Shown here piece after piece: positions 55,258 through 64,000 of a DNA stretch of 64,000 nt (position 1 is the first letter of the stretch; each line of letters starts with the position of its first letter). The translations under genes were made by a program, and so were the position numbers. The stretch lies in assembly GCA_014799645.1 (NCBI GenBank), contig JAAVHQ010000004.1, forward strand, positions 6,372 through 70,371, written 5' to 3'. Below the pieces are notes generated by a model. That model did no database searches and was not told the origin of the DNA. It was given only the letters and a program-made list of their open reading frames with translations. Origin of the DNA: Clostridiales bacterium. GTDB taxonomy: Bacteria > Bacillota > Clostridia > Christensenellales > UBA3700.

Positions 55258-57123
55258 ATGGCAAACGAAAGATATTCTGAGAATTTAGTTTTAGTAGAAA
55301 TGGGTGTTGGATTAGGTAAGAATGATTTTGGCTATGTTTTTCCACAGGGCGAAACTGGTAATTTTGAAGATATTGAAAAACGGTTAAGAGAAATGGGTGG
55401 AAAACCAACTAATTGCAAGCTTGACGATTTTTCAACAACTGGTACTGGTAAAGCAAAACCTGAATACATCGTAACATTTGATGATGACAAAAATACAATC
55501 TTACTTGTAGAATGCAAAAAATATGTAAAAGACCACGAAAGCCTAAATAGAGATATGCCACAAAAATATGCTGTAGATGGTGCTTTGTTTTATGCAAAGC
55601 ACTTGAAAGAAGATTATAATGTTTTGGCAGTTGCAGTTAGTGGAACATCAAAAGAAAATGTAAAAGTAAATACTTTTTATTGGAAAAAGGGCTTTGAAAC
55701 TCCTCAGGAATTAAAAAAGGCGAAGGATACTATTCTTGAGCCATTAAATTATTTAAATCTTGCAAACGGCAAAAAGATGGAAAGGAAATTCTCTTTACAA
55801 GAAATTCGCGAACTTTCTCAAATAATGCACGAAAAATTAAGACAAATTAAAATATCAGAGAAAGATAAACCTATCTTTGTTGCAGGTATTTTAATTGCTC
55901 TACAAAATACAGATTTTAGAAATAATTGGAATAATATTAACTCTTTTAATAGTTTAGTAAAACTAATGATTGATTCTATTGAAGAAACTCTTGATAATAG
56001 TGACATAAAGAGAGAAAAGATAGAAGCAATTAAGAGTTCATTCAGAAGGATTAAAAGTAACGAAAAAATCAAGTCTATTCTTTTGGGAGAAAGTGGTTCG
56101 CTCGCTTGGTTCATTGAACAACTTGAAATGCGTATTTTGCCAATGATGAATCATTATGAATATACAGAGGATGCTTTAAGTATTTTTTATCACGAATTTA
56201 TCAAATATAGTGCTACAGACGGCAAAGGCTTAGGAATAGTTCTGACTCCTAAACACTTAACAGATTTTATGTGTAAACTTGGAGAAATAAATAAACAAAG
56301 TAAAGTAGTAGATATCTGTTGTGGTTCTGGTTCCTTTCTAGTGACGGCTATGGGTTTGATGTGTAAAGATGCTAACGAAACTCAAATATTAGACATAAAG
56401 AAAAATGGTCTATATGGGGTAGAGCTTGACACGGATTTATATACATTGGCAATTACAAATATGATTATAAGAAAGGATGGAAAATCTAATATTGTTTGTG
56501 GAGACTGCTTTTCACAAGAAATATACAATAATTTAAGAAACAAACATTTATCTTTAGGTTTAATAAATCCACCTTATTCGCAAGAAGATAAATGTGAATT
56601 AGAGTTTGTTGAACAACTTTTAAGTATTCTTGAAACAAGAGGTTTAGCAGTTGCAGTTGTTCCTATGAGCTGTGCAATAGGAACAAAGTTTAAAGAAGTA
56701 CGTGAAAGATTGTTTAAATACCATACTTTAAAAGCGGTTTTTAGTATGCCTGATGACATTTTCTATCCTACTGGGGTTAATGTTTGTGTAATGGTATGGG
56801 AGGCACATAAGACTCACGATTCTTCTAAGCCCACTTTCTTTGGTTATTGTAAAGATGATGGATTTGTGAAGAGAAAGAAAATGGGAAGAATCGACTATTA
56901 CAATAAATGGGATGATATCGAGAAACAATGGTTATATTTGTATGAGAACAAGAAAGTTGTTGACGGAAAATCAGCTTTACAATGCGTAACAGCAAATGAC
57001 GAGTGGCTTTGTGAAGCATATATGAAGACAGATTATTCAACATTGACACAAAAAGATTTTCAACAAACCATAAACGATTATTTAGCTTATTTGGTTAAAA
57101 ATGGTGATGTTTATGAAAATTAA
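55258..57123 (+). CDS. Type IIB (BcgI-like) restriction-modification subunit
   Basis: A 621-residue fused nuclease-methyltransferase. Residues 60-95 hold a PD-(D/E)XK-type site (PEYIV ... LLVECKK), as in BcgI. Residues 180-290 are helical. The N6-adenine methyltransferase follows, with motif I DICCGSGSF near 351 and NPPY near 436. Enzymes of this type cut on both sides of a bipartite site together with a specificity subunit. The S gene overlaps its end. The leader from the promoter is about 155 bases. Confidence 0.9.
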   Translation: MANERYSENLVLVEMGVGLGKNDFGYVFPQGETGNFEDIEKRLREMGGKPTNCKLDDFSTTGTGKAKPEYIVTFDDDKNTILLVECKKYVKDHESLNRDMPQKYAVDGALFYAKHLKEDYNVLAVAVSGTSKENVKVNTFYWKKGFETPQELKKAKDTILEPLNYLNLANGKKMERKFSLQEIRELSQIMHEKLRQIKISEKDKPIFVAGILIALQNTDFRNNWNNINSFNSLVKLMIDSIEETLDNSDIKREKIEAIKSSFRRIKSNEKIKSILLGESGSLAWFIEQLEMRILPMMNHYEYTEDALSIFYHEFIKYSATDGKGLGIVLTPKHLTDFMCKLGEINKQSKVVDICCGSGSFLVTAMGLMCKDANETQILDIKKNGLYGVELDTDLYTLAITNMIIRKDGKSNIVCGDCFSQEIYNNLRNKHLSLGLINPPYSQEDKCELEFVEQLLSILETRGLAVAVVPMSCAIGTKFKEVRERLFKYHTLKAVFSMPDDIFYPTGVNVCVMVWEAHKTHDSSKPTFFGYCKDDGFVKRKKMGRIDYYNKWDDIEKQWLYLYENKKVVDGKSALQCVTANDEWLCEAYMKTDYSTLTQKDFQQTINDYLAYLVKNGDVYEN

Positions 57124-58090
57124 TACTTTAAACTGGAAAGAATTTAAAATTGACTCTCTATTTAATATTGAACGTGGCAAAATATCAAATTTAAATGAGT
57201 TAGAAATTGGGAAATGCCCAGTAGTTTCAGCTTATGGAGAAAATCAAGGGATCTCATTTTTTGGTAATATAACCCCACAATACTCAAATTGTATAACCGC
57301 ATCTTTTAATGGTTCTAAAACAGGTTATTTTTCGTATCATGAGTATGCATTTAACGCAAATGCAGACTGTGGTATTTTGTTGCCTAAATTTCCAATAAAT
57401 AAATGTATTGGATTGTTTATGTGTGTGGTTTTGAATAGAATGTCCATAAAATATCAATATGGAAGAAAACTTACTATAGATAGACTAAGAGATGAAGCAG
57501 TTTTATTACCTTGTAAAAATGAAGAACCTAATTTTGAATATATGGAAGATTATATAAAAACATTAAAATACAAAGAAATAAAAACTAATAATGTTGAAAA
57601 TAAAAACCTAAATTTAAATGTTGATAGTTGGCAGGAATTCGAAATAGGAAAATTATTTCAATTAAAGAAATGTAAATGTGGAAATGCAGGTGCGCTTGAA
57701 GATGGAAATGGCGTACCATATATAGGAGCAAAAAAATCAGAAAATGGAGTTATGAAAACCGTGAATATAGACAACTCTCTCTTAACCAAAGGTAACTGTA
57801 TTGTTTTTATATGTGATGGGCAAGGCTCAGTTGGCTATTCGAATTATATGGAAAAAGATTTTATAGGGAGTACAACTCTTACAGTAGGTTATAATAAAAA
57901 TCTAAATAAATACAATGCTTTATTTATAGTTTCTGTTTTGGATAAAGAAAGATACAAATACTCTTACGGAAGAAAATATGGGCCGCATTTGGCTAATTCT
58001 ATTATTAAATTACCAACGAAAGATAATAATCCTGATTGGAATTTTATGGAAGATTATATAAAATCATTACAATTTGCTGATAGAATCTGA
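57113..58090 (+). CDS. Type IIB specificity subunit (BcgI-S-like)
   Basis: A 325-residue protein with two half-subunits, each a target recognition domain. The first starts NWKEFKIDSLFNIERGK and the second WQEFEIGKLFQLKKCK. Each ends in a matching YQYGRKLTIDRLRDEAVLLP- or YSYGRKYGPHLANSIIKLP-type block followed by a FEYMEDYIKTL/WNFMEDYIKSL helix. The two would recognise the halves of a split site. The ATG at 57113 overlaps the RM gene by 11 bp. Confidence 0.9.
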   Translation: MKINTLNWKEFKIDSLFNIERGKISNLNELEIGKCPVVSAYGENQGISFFGNITPQYSNCITASFNGSKTGYFSYHEYAFNANADCGILLPKFPINKCIGLFMCVVLNRMSIKYQYGRKLTIDRLRDEAVLLPCKNEEPNFEYMEDYIKTLKYKEIKTNNVENKNLNLNVDSWQEFEIGKLFQLKKCKCGNAGALEDGNGVPYIGAKKSENGVMKTVNIDNSLLTKGNCIVFICDGQGSVGYSNYMEKDFIGSTTLTVGYNKNLNKYNALFIVSVLDKERYKYSYGRKYGPHLANSIIKLPTKDNNPDWNFMEDYIKSLQFADRI

Positions 58091-58123
58091 AACCATCAGG
58101 ACTCTATCATCCTAGAGTTATAA

Positions 58124-58155
58124 AAAATGAACTTAGAAATCTCTAGGTTCATTTT
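58124..58155 (+). terminator. Terminator after the S gene
   Basis: AAAATGAACTTAG (58124-58136), 6-base loop, CTAGGTTCATTTT (58143-58155); 13 pairs including one G-T. A smaller hairpin ACTCTA/TAGAGT lies at 58101-58118. Confidence 0.85.
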
Positions 58156-58169
58156 AGGTTCTAAATTGG

Positions 58170-58253
58170 TGCCGAAGGCGGGACTTGAACCCGCACGATG
58201 TCGCCATCACCGGATTTTGAGTCCGGCGCGTCTGCCAATTCCACCACTTCGGC
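58170..58253 (-). tRNA. tRNA-Leu (anticodon CAA)
   Basis: An 84-nt leucine tRNA read on the minus strand: acceptor GCCGAAG paired with CTTCGGC, anticodon stem CCGGA/TCCGG with loop CTCAAAA (anticodon CAA), a long variable arm typical of tRNA-Leu, and the T arm GCGGGTTCAAGTCCCGC. The CCA end is encoded (58167-58169). Its 3' end faces the restriction-modification islet. Confidence 0.96.
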
Positions 58254-58401
58254 AAGGGTAAATTGTTATGTGCTTTATTATATTAGCATACTATTTGGCT
58301 ATTTGCAATCAAATTTTTCAAAAAATAATGAAAAAAATCTAGATTTATAGAAGGTTATGTTGTACAATAGAAATATAAACGGAATAGGGGAAGGATGAGT
58401 T

Positions 58402-58935
58402 ATGAATATTTGGCACGATATCAGCAAGGACAGAATAAATTCCGAGGACTTTATAAGTTGTATTGAAATTCCCAAAGGCTGCAAGAACAAATACGAAGTT
58501 GACAAGCAGACGGGTATGCTTATATTGGATAGAATTTTGTACACGGCTACGCACTATCCTGCAAATTACGGTTTTATTCCTCGCACGTACGCAGACGACG
58601 GCGACCCGTTGGACGTGCTTGTAATATGTTCGGAAGAGATTGCGCCTCTTGCGCTCGTGAGATGCTATCCTATTGGTCAAATCTCAATGATAGACGATGG
58701 AAGAGAGGATATTAAGATTCTTGCCGTACCGTTCAAAGACCCCAACTGGAACGTATATCAGGACGTAAGAGAATTGCCCCAGCACATCATAGAAGAAATG
58801 AGACACTTTTTCGGTGTATACAAGCAGTTGGAAGGCAAGAAGATGGAAGTGCTTGAACTCTCGGGAAGAGAAGTTGCGGTCGAGTCGATACAAAAAGCCA
58901 TTCAACTCTACAACGAAGTATTTTTGAAAGACTGA
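58402..58935 (+). CDS. ppa: Inorganic pyrophosphatase (family I)
   Basis: A 177-residue soluble pyrophosphatase. The signature DDGDPLDVLV near residues 64-73 provides the metal-binding aspartates, and YPANYGFIPRTY precedes it. It hydrolyses pyrophosphate and drives biosynthesis. A GGAAGG site lies before the ATG. Confidence 0.96.
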   Translation: MNIWHDISKDRINSEDFISCIEIPKGCKNKYEVDKQTGMLILDRILYTATHYPANYGFIPRTYADDGDPLDVLVICSEEIAPLALVRCYPIGQISMIDDGREDIKILAVPFKDPNWNVYQDVRELPQHIIEEMRHFFGVYKQLEGKKMEVLELSGREVAVESIQKAIQLYNEVFLKD

Positions 58936-58951
58936 TAAAATCTAATCACAA

Positions 58952-61102
58952 ATGAAAAGACTTTTTAATTTCAGAATAATGCCACTTTGTTTACTCGGCA
59001 TTGTTTTGGCGATTTGCGTCGTAACTTTCTGCGACGTTCCGCTTGCGATAGTTTTTGCCGTCGCCGCGCTCGTATTGGGAGCAGCGGCTATTTTTGTCAA
59101 ACGGTTTTGCAAGGCAAGAGCAAAGTTGACAGTCTTATGCTTTGTATTTTTGTTGGCGATGGGCATTACTTCTCTTGCGCACGTGAGGGTAGAAAATGCA
59201 AAGATTTATGCAAGCGATTGCATTGTCGAGGGTAGCGTATCTATGATGACGGACAGTGACGAGGACGGCAACTTTGTCAATACCAATTCAAGCGTGGCGT
59301 ACGTTTATATCGAGGACGTAAAGGTAAACGGAAGCAAGATTAAAGGCGAAGCGCAAGTATGTTTTTCTTCAAAGCAATTGGCGGACGGCTTGCGTATCGG
59401 CGATAGAATAAAATTCAAAGGCAATATCTCGCCGAAGAATTTGTGCGTGACGGATTCTTACAGTATCTATGCATACAAAAACAATATTTATCATTACGTG
59501 ACATGCTCTGAAAATCCCAACGACGAAGAAAAGGTATTTCAAGTAATCGAAAACAAAGTCAAGTTTGGCGACAAGGTGAGATTGAAAATTAAAAGCGCGA
59601 TATATTCCAACGTCAAGAGCGAAACGGCAGGCTTTCTCTACGCAATGACCTTGGGCGATAAGTCGGGACTTGACAAAGAGATAAAGACTGATTTCCAAAG
59701 GACGGGAGTGGCGCATATTTTTGCAGTATCGGGTCTGCACGTCGGAATTATCGCAGGCGCATTGCTATGGCTTTTGAAAAAGTTGAAAGTCAAGAAATAT
59801 TACGTTAAATTCATAGTAGTCGCTGCGGTGCTAATTCCATTCTGCGCGTTGTGCGGATTTTCGGCGTCTACCGTAAGAGCGACGGTAATGACTTTGGTAG
59901 CGTTGGGCGCAAGGACTTTGGCGTATAGAAGCGATAGCCTATCCAATTTGTCTTTGGCAGGTTGCGCGATTTTGCTAGTCAATCCGTTGTATCTTTTCGA
60001 CGTGGGTTTCTTGATGAGTTTTGTTGCGGTATACGGCTTGATTACTATATCCGCGCCGATACAAAAGCTTTTCCCAAAGAAGATGCCGAGAAAACTTGCT
60101 TTTCTTCTTTCAGCGACTATCTCCGTCAATGTCGCATTGTTGCCGATTATGATAATGACGTTCGGCGGTCAAACCCTGTTGTCGATCGTCGCGAACTTGA
60201 TTGTTATACCGATTGTGAGTATAATATTTCCTATCTATCTCATCGTGTTGGTTGTCGTGTGTATACTTCCGTTCTCGGGAATATTGCTATCTATTGTCGG
60301 CGCGCCGTTTACGGTGATGATTGCGCTTGTCGGTAAGTTGAGCGAGTTGGAAACACCGGTGATATATTTCCGTTCAGGCGCAATATTTATAGTACTTTCT
60401 ATCGTCGTAATGCTTTTGCTGTCCAAATACTTTTTCGCCGACAAGAAAATCAAGAAAGTCACGGCGGTTGCGCTTGCGATCTGTCTATGTCTTGGAGTAG
60501 TGACGAATATCACCAAGTGGGGCAATGAGAACGCGATAGTGTATTGCTATGAAGACAAATACGACGCGCAGTACGCTTTCGTCGAAAACGCAGACGGAGG
60601 AAGATATATGATTGTCAACGGTAGACTTACAGACGACACCGTGTCTTCAGCGTTGAACTTTATCAATAGAAAAGGATTTGCAAAAGTGGACGGAATTGCG
60701 GTAGTCGGCGAAGACGTCAACGGCAACGTTTTGCAAAAACTAGCGCAAAACTTGAATTGCTCTGATATTTACGCTTTCAACGTCGACGAGTTTATAGACG
60801 TGTCGTTGTATGCAAAGTCATTCGTGATAGAAGACGGGCTGACGCTCACTTATTTTAATAGCGGAACTCTCGAAATTATAGCGGGCAAGAGTGTGATTAG
60901 AGTAATTGCCGAGGACTACAATTCGCTCGACGATAATTATGATATACTCATTTCCTATGACGCGCAAACTTCGCTAAAAGAGGGGCAATATGCAGTGTGC
61001 AAGACAGGAAATGAAAATTCTTTGAAAAATAATCTGCCCTCGACGTTTACTTTTAGGCTAAACAATGGTAAAATACTAATAAATCCTAGTTGGAGATACT
61101 GA
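58952..61102 (+). CDS. comEC: ComEC/Rec2-family DNA uptake channel
   Basis: A 716-residue multi-span membrane protein. Three N-terminal helices, an OB-like extracellular domain (about 85-190), then the Competence domain with the HIFAVSGLHVGI motif near residue 250 and about eight helices. The last 190 residues align in position with the metallo-beta-lactamase-like domain of ComEC, but the HxHxDH signature is absent: the equivalent region reads VDGIAVVGEDVNGN. It overlaps holA by 3 bp (ATGA/TGATG type junction), an arrangement also seen in Bacillus. Confidence 0.92.
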   Translation: MKRLFNFRIMPLCLLGIVLAICVVTFCDVPLAIVFAVAALVLGAAAIFVKRFCKARAKLTVLCFVFLLAMGITSLAHVRVENAKIYASDCIVEGSVSMMTDSDEDGNFVNTNSSVAYVYIEDVKVNGSKIKGEAQVCFSSKQLADGLRIGDRIKFKGNISPKNLCVTDSYSIYAYKNNIYHYVTCSENPNDEEKVFQVIENKVKFGDKVRLKIKSAIYSNVKSETAGFLYAMTLGDKSGLDKEIKTDFQRTGVAHIFAVSGLHVGIIAGALLWLLKKLKVKKYYVKFIVVAAVLIPFCALCGFSASTVRATVMTLVALGARTLAYRSDSLSNLSLAGCAILLVNPLYLFDVGFLMSFVAVYGLITISAPIQKLFPKKMPRKLAFLLSATISVNVALLPIMIMTFGGQTLLSIVANLIVIPIVSIIFPIYLIVLVVVCILPFSGILLSIVGAPFTVMIALVGKLSELETPVIYFRSGAIFIVLSIVVMLLLSKYFFADKKIKKVTAVALAICLCLGVVTNITKWGNENAIVYCYEDKYDAQYAFVENADGGRYMIVNGRLTDDTVSSALNFINRKGFAKVDGIAVVGEDVNGNVLQKLAQNLNCSDIYAFNVDEFIDVSLYAKSFVIEDGLTLTYFNSGTLEIIAGKSVIRVIAEDYNSLDDNYDILISYDAQTSLKEGQYAVCKTGNENSLKNNLPSTFTFRLNNGKILINPSWRY

Positions 61103-62103
61103 TGCAAGCATTACAGTTGAAGCAGACTTTCAAGACGAATATTTCGGATATCTACGCAATCTTCGGCGACGACGAAGGCTTGATATTGTACGCTCTTGAA
61201 AAGTTCTACGATTTGATACCGCAGGATATGCGAGATTTTTGTGTGCAGAAGTTCGAGGGCAACGAGATAACGAGCGAGGACGTAATATCCGCATTGTCTT
61301 ACAGTTCAATGTTCGGCGACAGAAGGCTTGTTATCGTAAAGGATTTCAACAGGAAACTTTCGGTTGCGGAGACGGAAAGTTGGCTTGATTACGTAGGCAA
61401 TATCGTGGACGGCAATATCCTCGTGCTTGTCAACTGTCCTACGGTAAAGAATGCGATAAGTCAGTTTGTCGTCGAGGTAGATTGCAATAAGATGAGCCTT
61501 ATCGACTACGTGAATTATATCGAGACTCTTTTCAAATTCTACAAGATAAATTATGACAAATCTTCACTTTCGGAGATAGTGCATAGATGCAACAAAGATT
61601 TTGGCAAGATAAACAACGAAGTCAACAAAATAATGCTTTACGCAAAAGACGGTAGCGAGGTCAACAAAGCGTTGATAGAGGACTTAGTTCCCACCGATAC
61701 GGAAACGCAGGTATTCGAGTTTATTTTCGCAATACAGGACGGCGATTACGACAAGGCGATGAGCATAATCGACGTGCTTCTCGAAAGGGGCGACAAGCCG
61801 TCAATGATACTCGCCACGATAACGTTGACGTACAAGCGTACGTTTGCGATAATGACCAATGAAGGCGACGACGATTTTCTTTGCGAGAGTTTGGGTATGC
61901 GCAAGCCCGCGTTGTTTATGGCAAGGAAGAAAATAGATATGGCAAAGCGTCGCGCGCCCGGCTTTTTGTCGAGACTGAAAAACACCGTCTATTATCTTTA
62001 TTCTTTGGAATACGACTTCAAGAGCGGAAAGATTTCTCAGGAAAACGCGCTTGATTTGGCAATAACATATTTGATAGGAAAGACCAATGCAAAACGAACC
62101 TAG
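61102..62103 (+). CDS. holA: DNA polymerase III delta subunit
   Basis: A 333-residue clamp-loader subunit. Recognisable parts are IYAIFGDDEGLILYALEKF near the start, SSMFGDRRLVIVKDF near 75, DTETQVFEFIFAIQDGDYDKA near 210, and a C-terminal helical collar domain. It opens the sliding clamp together with the gamma/tau complex. The ATG at 61102 overlaps the comEC stop. Confidence 0.93.
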   Translation: MQALQLKQTFKTNISDIYAIFGDDEGLILYALEKFYDLIPQDMRDFCVQKFEGNEITSEDVISALSYSSMFGDRRLVIVKDFNRKLSVAETESWLDYVGNIVDGNILVLVNCPTVKNAISQFVVEVDCNKMSLIDYVNYIETLFKFYKINYDKSSLSEIVHRCNKDFGKINNEVNKIMLYAKDGSEVNKALIEDLVPTDTETQVFEFIFAIQDGDYDKAMSIIDVLLERGDKPSMILATITLTYKRTFAIMTNEGDDDFLCESLGMRKPALFMARKKIDMAKRRAPGFLSRLKNTVYYLYSLEYDFKSGKISQENALDLAITYLIGKTNAKRT

Positions 62104-62719
62104 ACAAATCATTTACACACGTCCGCCGGCAACGCCGAAATTGAAAAACGATTGGCTTACGATAGTTGTCAAACTATTGCTTTTCGGCAGTATATTTTTT
62201 TGCAACTATTTCAGCGGTATAGGCAACTATAATTCACTTTTCGCATACGTTATCGACGCGACGTACGGCTATACTTTCACGCAAGCGACAGGTATGAGCA
62301 TAATGCAACTTATGTCGATGTTTGAGAGCGGAGCAATGGCGGCGGCTATCAAGGTAGTGTCGCCTCTCGTTACTTCTCTTATCGTATTTTTGTTCTATAT
62401 TTTATACGCAAAGTTTTTTGCGTACTTGGTATTCAATCAAAGCAGAGTACTTGAAATGTCTTTCGATATACGCAAATTCAGAATATGCCTTGACTGCTCA
62501 ATCGTGTTGCTTGCTCTTCTAATGGGCGTGAGCAGATATATATTCTATTGCTATCCGCTTGCAAGCAATATGGGCGAAGTGATAGTAGACCCTTTGATTG
62601 CGATAATTGCGCTTGCTACGTTCTTCTTCGCTTATACGAGAGGAATGGAAAAGAAGTATTATCCCATACTTCTCAACGTAATGCTTGTTCCTGCCATTAT
62701 TTTGGTAATAGTCGTGTGA
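62087..62719 (+). CDS. Multi-span membrane protein of unknown function
   Basis: A 210-residue protein with a short cytoplasmic start and about five hydrophobic helices (near 27-45, 83-105, 133-150, 163-180 and 188-208). The layout recalls Yip1-type membrane proteins but no firm motif was seen. It overlaps holA by 17 bp and precedes the M28-like lipoprotein by 7 bp. Confidence 0.75.
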   Translation: MQNEPRQIIYTRPPATPKLKNDWLTIVVKLLLFGSIFFCNYFSGIGNYNSLFAYVIDATYGYTFTQATGMSIMQLMSMFESGAMAAAIKVVSPLVTSLIVFLFYILYAKFFAYLVFNQSRVLEMSFDIRKFRICLDCSIVLLALLMGVSRYIFYCYPLASNMGEVIVDPLIAIIALATFFFAYTRGMEKKYYPILLNVMLVPAIILVIVV

Positions 62720-62726
62720 GGTGGGT

Positions 62727-64000
62727 ATGGAAAGAGTAGTTTCGCGCAGAAAAGTTTTGATAGCGATTATCGCATTGTTGGGCGTACTCGTATTGAGTAT
62801 GCTGACGGGCTGTTCCCAAGTTGACCCTGAATACGATTTGGTAAAGAATCGCGGAGAGTACGGAGATTTGGTCTTTGAGAATATGCAGTATTTGGCGGAC
62901 AATCATTCCGATAGGTCTATGGGCACGGAAGGGGAATTGAATGCGGCGCAATATCTCGCATCCAAATTATCGTCATTTGGATATACGAGCGAGTATTCTT
63001 CCGACGAGGGAGTAGTCTTGCAAAGATTTAGAATAAACAACACAAGATACGACGGCACGACAATGTCGGATATAAACGTATACAACGTAATCTTCACAAA
63101 GAAAGCAGTGTGCGAGTCCAAGGGCGTAATATTGCTTTCGACGCAGTATGACAATCTCTATCAAGAGAAGACGGGTGACGAGATATGGAGAGCCGACGGC
63201 AGTTACGAGAGCGGAAGCGGTACGGCTACGTTGCTTGCGCTTGCCGAGTTAATGAGCAATATAGACTGTTCTTACGACGTAACTTTTGCTTTCTTCACAG
63301 GCGGTAGTTACGGCTGGCAAGGGGCGAGCCAATACGTCGACAACTTAAAGAGCGCCGACCTTGAAAACATTAGACTCAATATCGATTTTTCAATGTTGGG
63401 CGGGGGCGACAATCTATATTTGTATTCGGGCGAGTACGCGACGGATTTCGGCGGATATATGCGTAGCGCAAGCGACGGACTTACGCTCAACCCAAAGGAC
63501 AAAAACGTCGCTCCTTTTATCATGGAAAATTATCCTATGTACGCATTTTCCAATATCGGTATGATAGGCAATCAATATTTCCTCATGAATAGAAACGTGC
63601 CGACTGTCAACTATAAATCGCACAACTGGTCTTGCAAAGAGAATCCCGTTATGACGGAAATGCAGGGAAAAGCCAACGTATATCATACTCAAAACGACAC
63701 TTTGGCAATGATGATAGAGAGAAAGGGCGAGGATAGTATAAAGTCGATGTTGAACGACGTCGTCAATTCCGTACTCAACGCTTTGAGCAAAGACAACGCG
63801 GTTGCGCTCGACAGCGCGCTTACGTTGTCGAAAGGACAAGTCGAGAGCAAAGGGCAGAATTCACAAGCCTCGTCAATGACTTCTATTGCTATCAAACTCG
63901 TTATTGTCGCGACTTTCTTCGGTATCGCGCTTACGGTCAGAAACTATATCAGGAAAAACCGTCATCTTTATATCAAGCAAAAACCTGTCGAGGAAGACGT
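62727..64000 (+). CDS. M28-peptidase-like lipoprotein, probably inactive, truncated by the window end
   Basis: The frame is open from the ATG at 62727 (GAGGTGGG upstream) to the window end, giving 424 residues. The signal has the lipobox LTGC. The body follows the M28 aminopeptidase plan, but the metal ligands are altered: the usual A-H-Y-D is STQYD, the usual GADDNASG is ESGSGTAT, and the usual catalytic GEE is GGS. A hydrophobic segment near residue 390 suggests a second membrane anchor. A binding rather than catalytic role is likely. Confidence 0.8.
   Translation, partial: MERVVSRRKVLIAIIALLGVLVLSMLTGCSQVDPEYDLVKNRGEYGDLVFENMQYLADNHSDRSMGTEGELNAAQYLASKLSSFGYTSEYSSDEGVVLQRFRINNTRYDGTTMSDINVYNVIFTKKAVCESKGVILLSTQYDNLYQEKTGDEIWRADGSYESGSGTATLLALAELMSNIDCSYDVTFAFFTGGSYGWQGASQYVDNLKSADLENIRLNIDFSMLGGGDNLYLYSGEYATDFGGYMRSASDGLTLNPKDKNVAPFIMENYPMYAFSNIGMIGNQYFLMNRNVPTVNYKSHNWSCKENPVMTEMQGKANVYHTQNDTLAMMIERKGEDSIKSMLNDVVNSVLNALSKDNAVALDSALTLSKGQVESKGQNSQASSMTSIAIKLVIVATFFGIALTVRNYIRKNRHLYIKQKPVEED

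Larger units (their letters stand above)
54682..58191. mobile_element. Restriction-modification islet at tRNA-Leu
   Basis: The segment between two near-identical 21-bp sequences contains an XRE regulator and a type IIB restriction-modification pair. The right copy (58171-58191) is the 3' part of tRNA-Leu. The left copy (54682-54702) matches it at 19 of 21 positions and abuts the XRE stop codon. No integrase is inside. The segment is visibly AT-richer than the host genes. Confidence 0.65.

Noticed and set aside
1..64000. CRISPR array or insertion sequence
   Set aside because: No regularly spaced repeats with unique spacers and no transposase with terminal repeats were seen.

Overview
The window reads as the chromosome of a low-GC Gram-positive anaerobe (Bacillota, most likely an uncultured Clostridia-type organism). 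The support is strong AGGAGG-type ribosome binding sites, sigma-A promoters (TTGACA-17-TATAAT), rho-independent terminators, a comEC-holA pair, feoA-feoB with a small Cys-rich partner, and an OhrR-type regulator. No rRNA, CRISPR array or insertion sequence was seen.

Positions 1 to about 31.6 kb are the right-hand part of a prophage of an HK97-like siphovirus; its left end lies outside the window. The order is replication (primase-helicase, VRR-NUC nuclease), HNH nuclease, a candidate packaging region, small terminase, a cargo block, large terminase, more cargo, portal, protease, capsid, connectors, tail, holin-like genes and two tandem large serine recombinases. The cargo is unusual: a repeat-rich cytosine methyltransferase translationally linked to a phage S-adenosylmethionine synthetase, an amidoligase plus gamma-glutamylcyclotransferase-like pair, a ParB-methyltransferase fusion, two minus-strand genes with their own promoters, and an AbiH-family defence gene with its own promoter and terminator inside the tail operon. 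Five copies of one bipartite promoter-like element (TGGRCT-17-TATTGT) precede cargo units and the recombinases.

From 31.7 to 38.9 kb is an accessory, defence-like island. Three copies of a roughly 90-115 bp element (two subrepeats 31 nt apart plus a hairpin) mark its borders and separate its units. Unit one is a small HNH protein followed by an HNH fusion protein. Unit two is an Mrr-type restriction enzyme followed by a tightly coupled operon of SF1 helicase, DarT-like ADP-ribosyltransferase and ADP-ribosylglycohydrolase with a possible C-terminal helix-turn-helix. That operon is the strongest candidate for a little-described system.

From 39 kb on the genes are mainly of host type: a membrane protein, an acyl-ACP thioesterase-like protein, a peroxide-response operon (glutathione peroxidase, TSCPD protein, OhrR), a lipoprotein with a long structured leader, a large surface protein, the feo operon with two palindromes at its promoter, a DUF11 protein with a Cys-rich tail, PlsC, a flavin-binding-type protein, a broken lipoprotein and YbaK. 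A 3.5-kb islet (controller-like XRE protein and a BcgI-like type IIB restriction-modification pair) sits at the 3' end of tRNA-Leu(CAA), and a 21-bp near-copy of the tRNA end (19/21) lies at its far side. The window ends with pyrophosphatase, ComEC with a degenerate C-terminal domain, DNA polymerase III delta, a membrane protein and an M28-peptidase-like lipoprotein that lacks key metal ligands and runs off the end.
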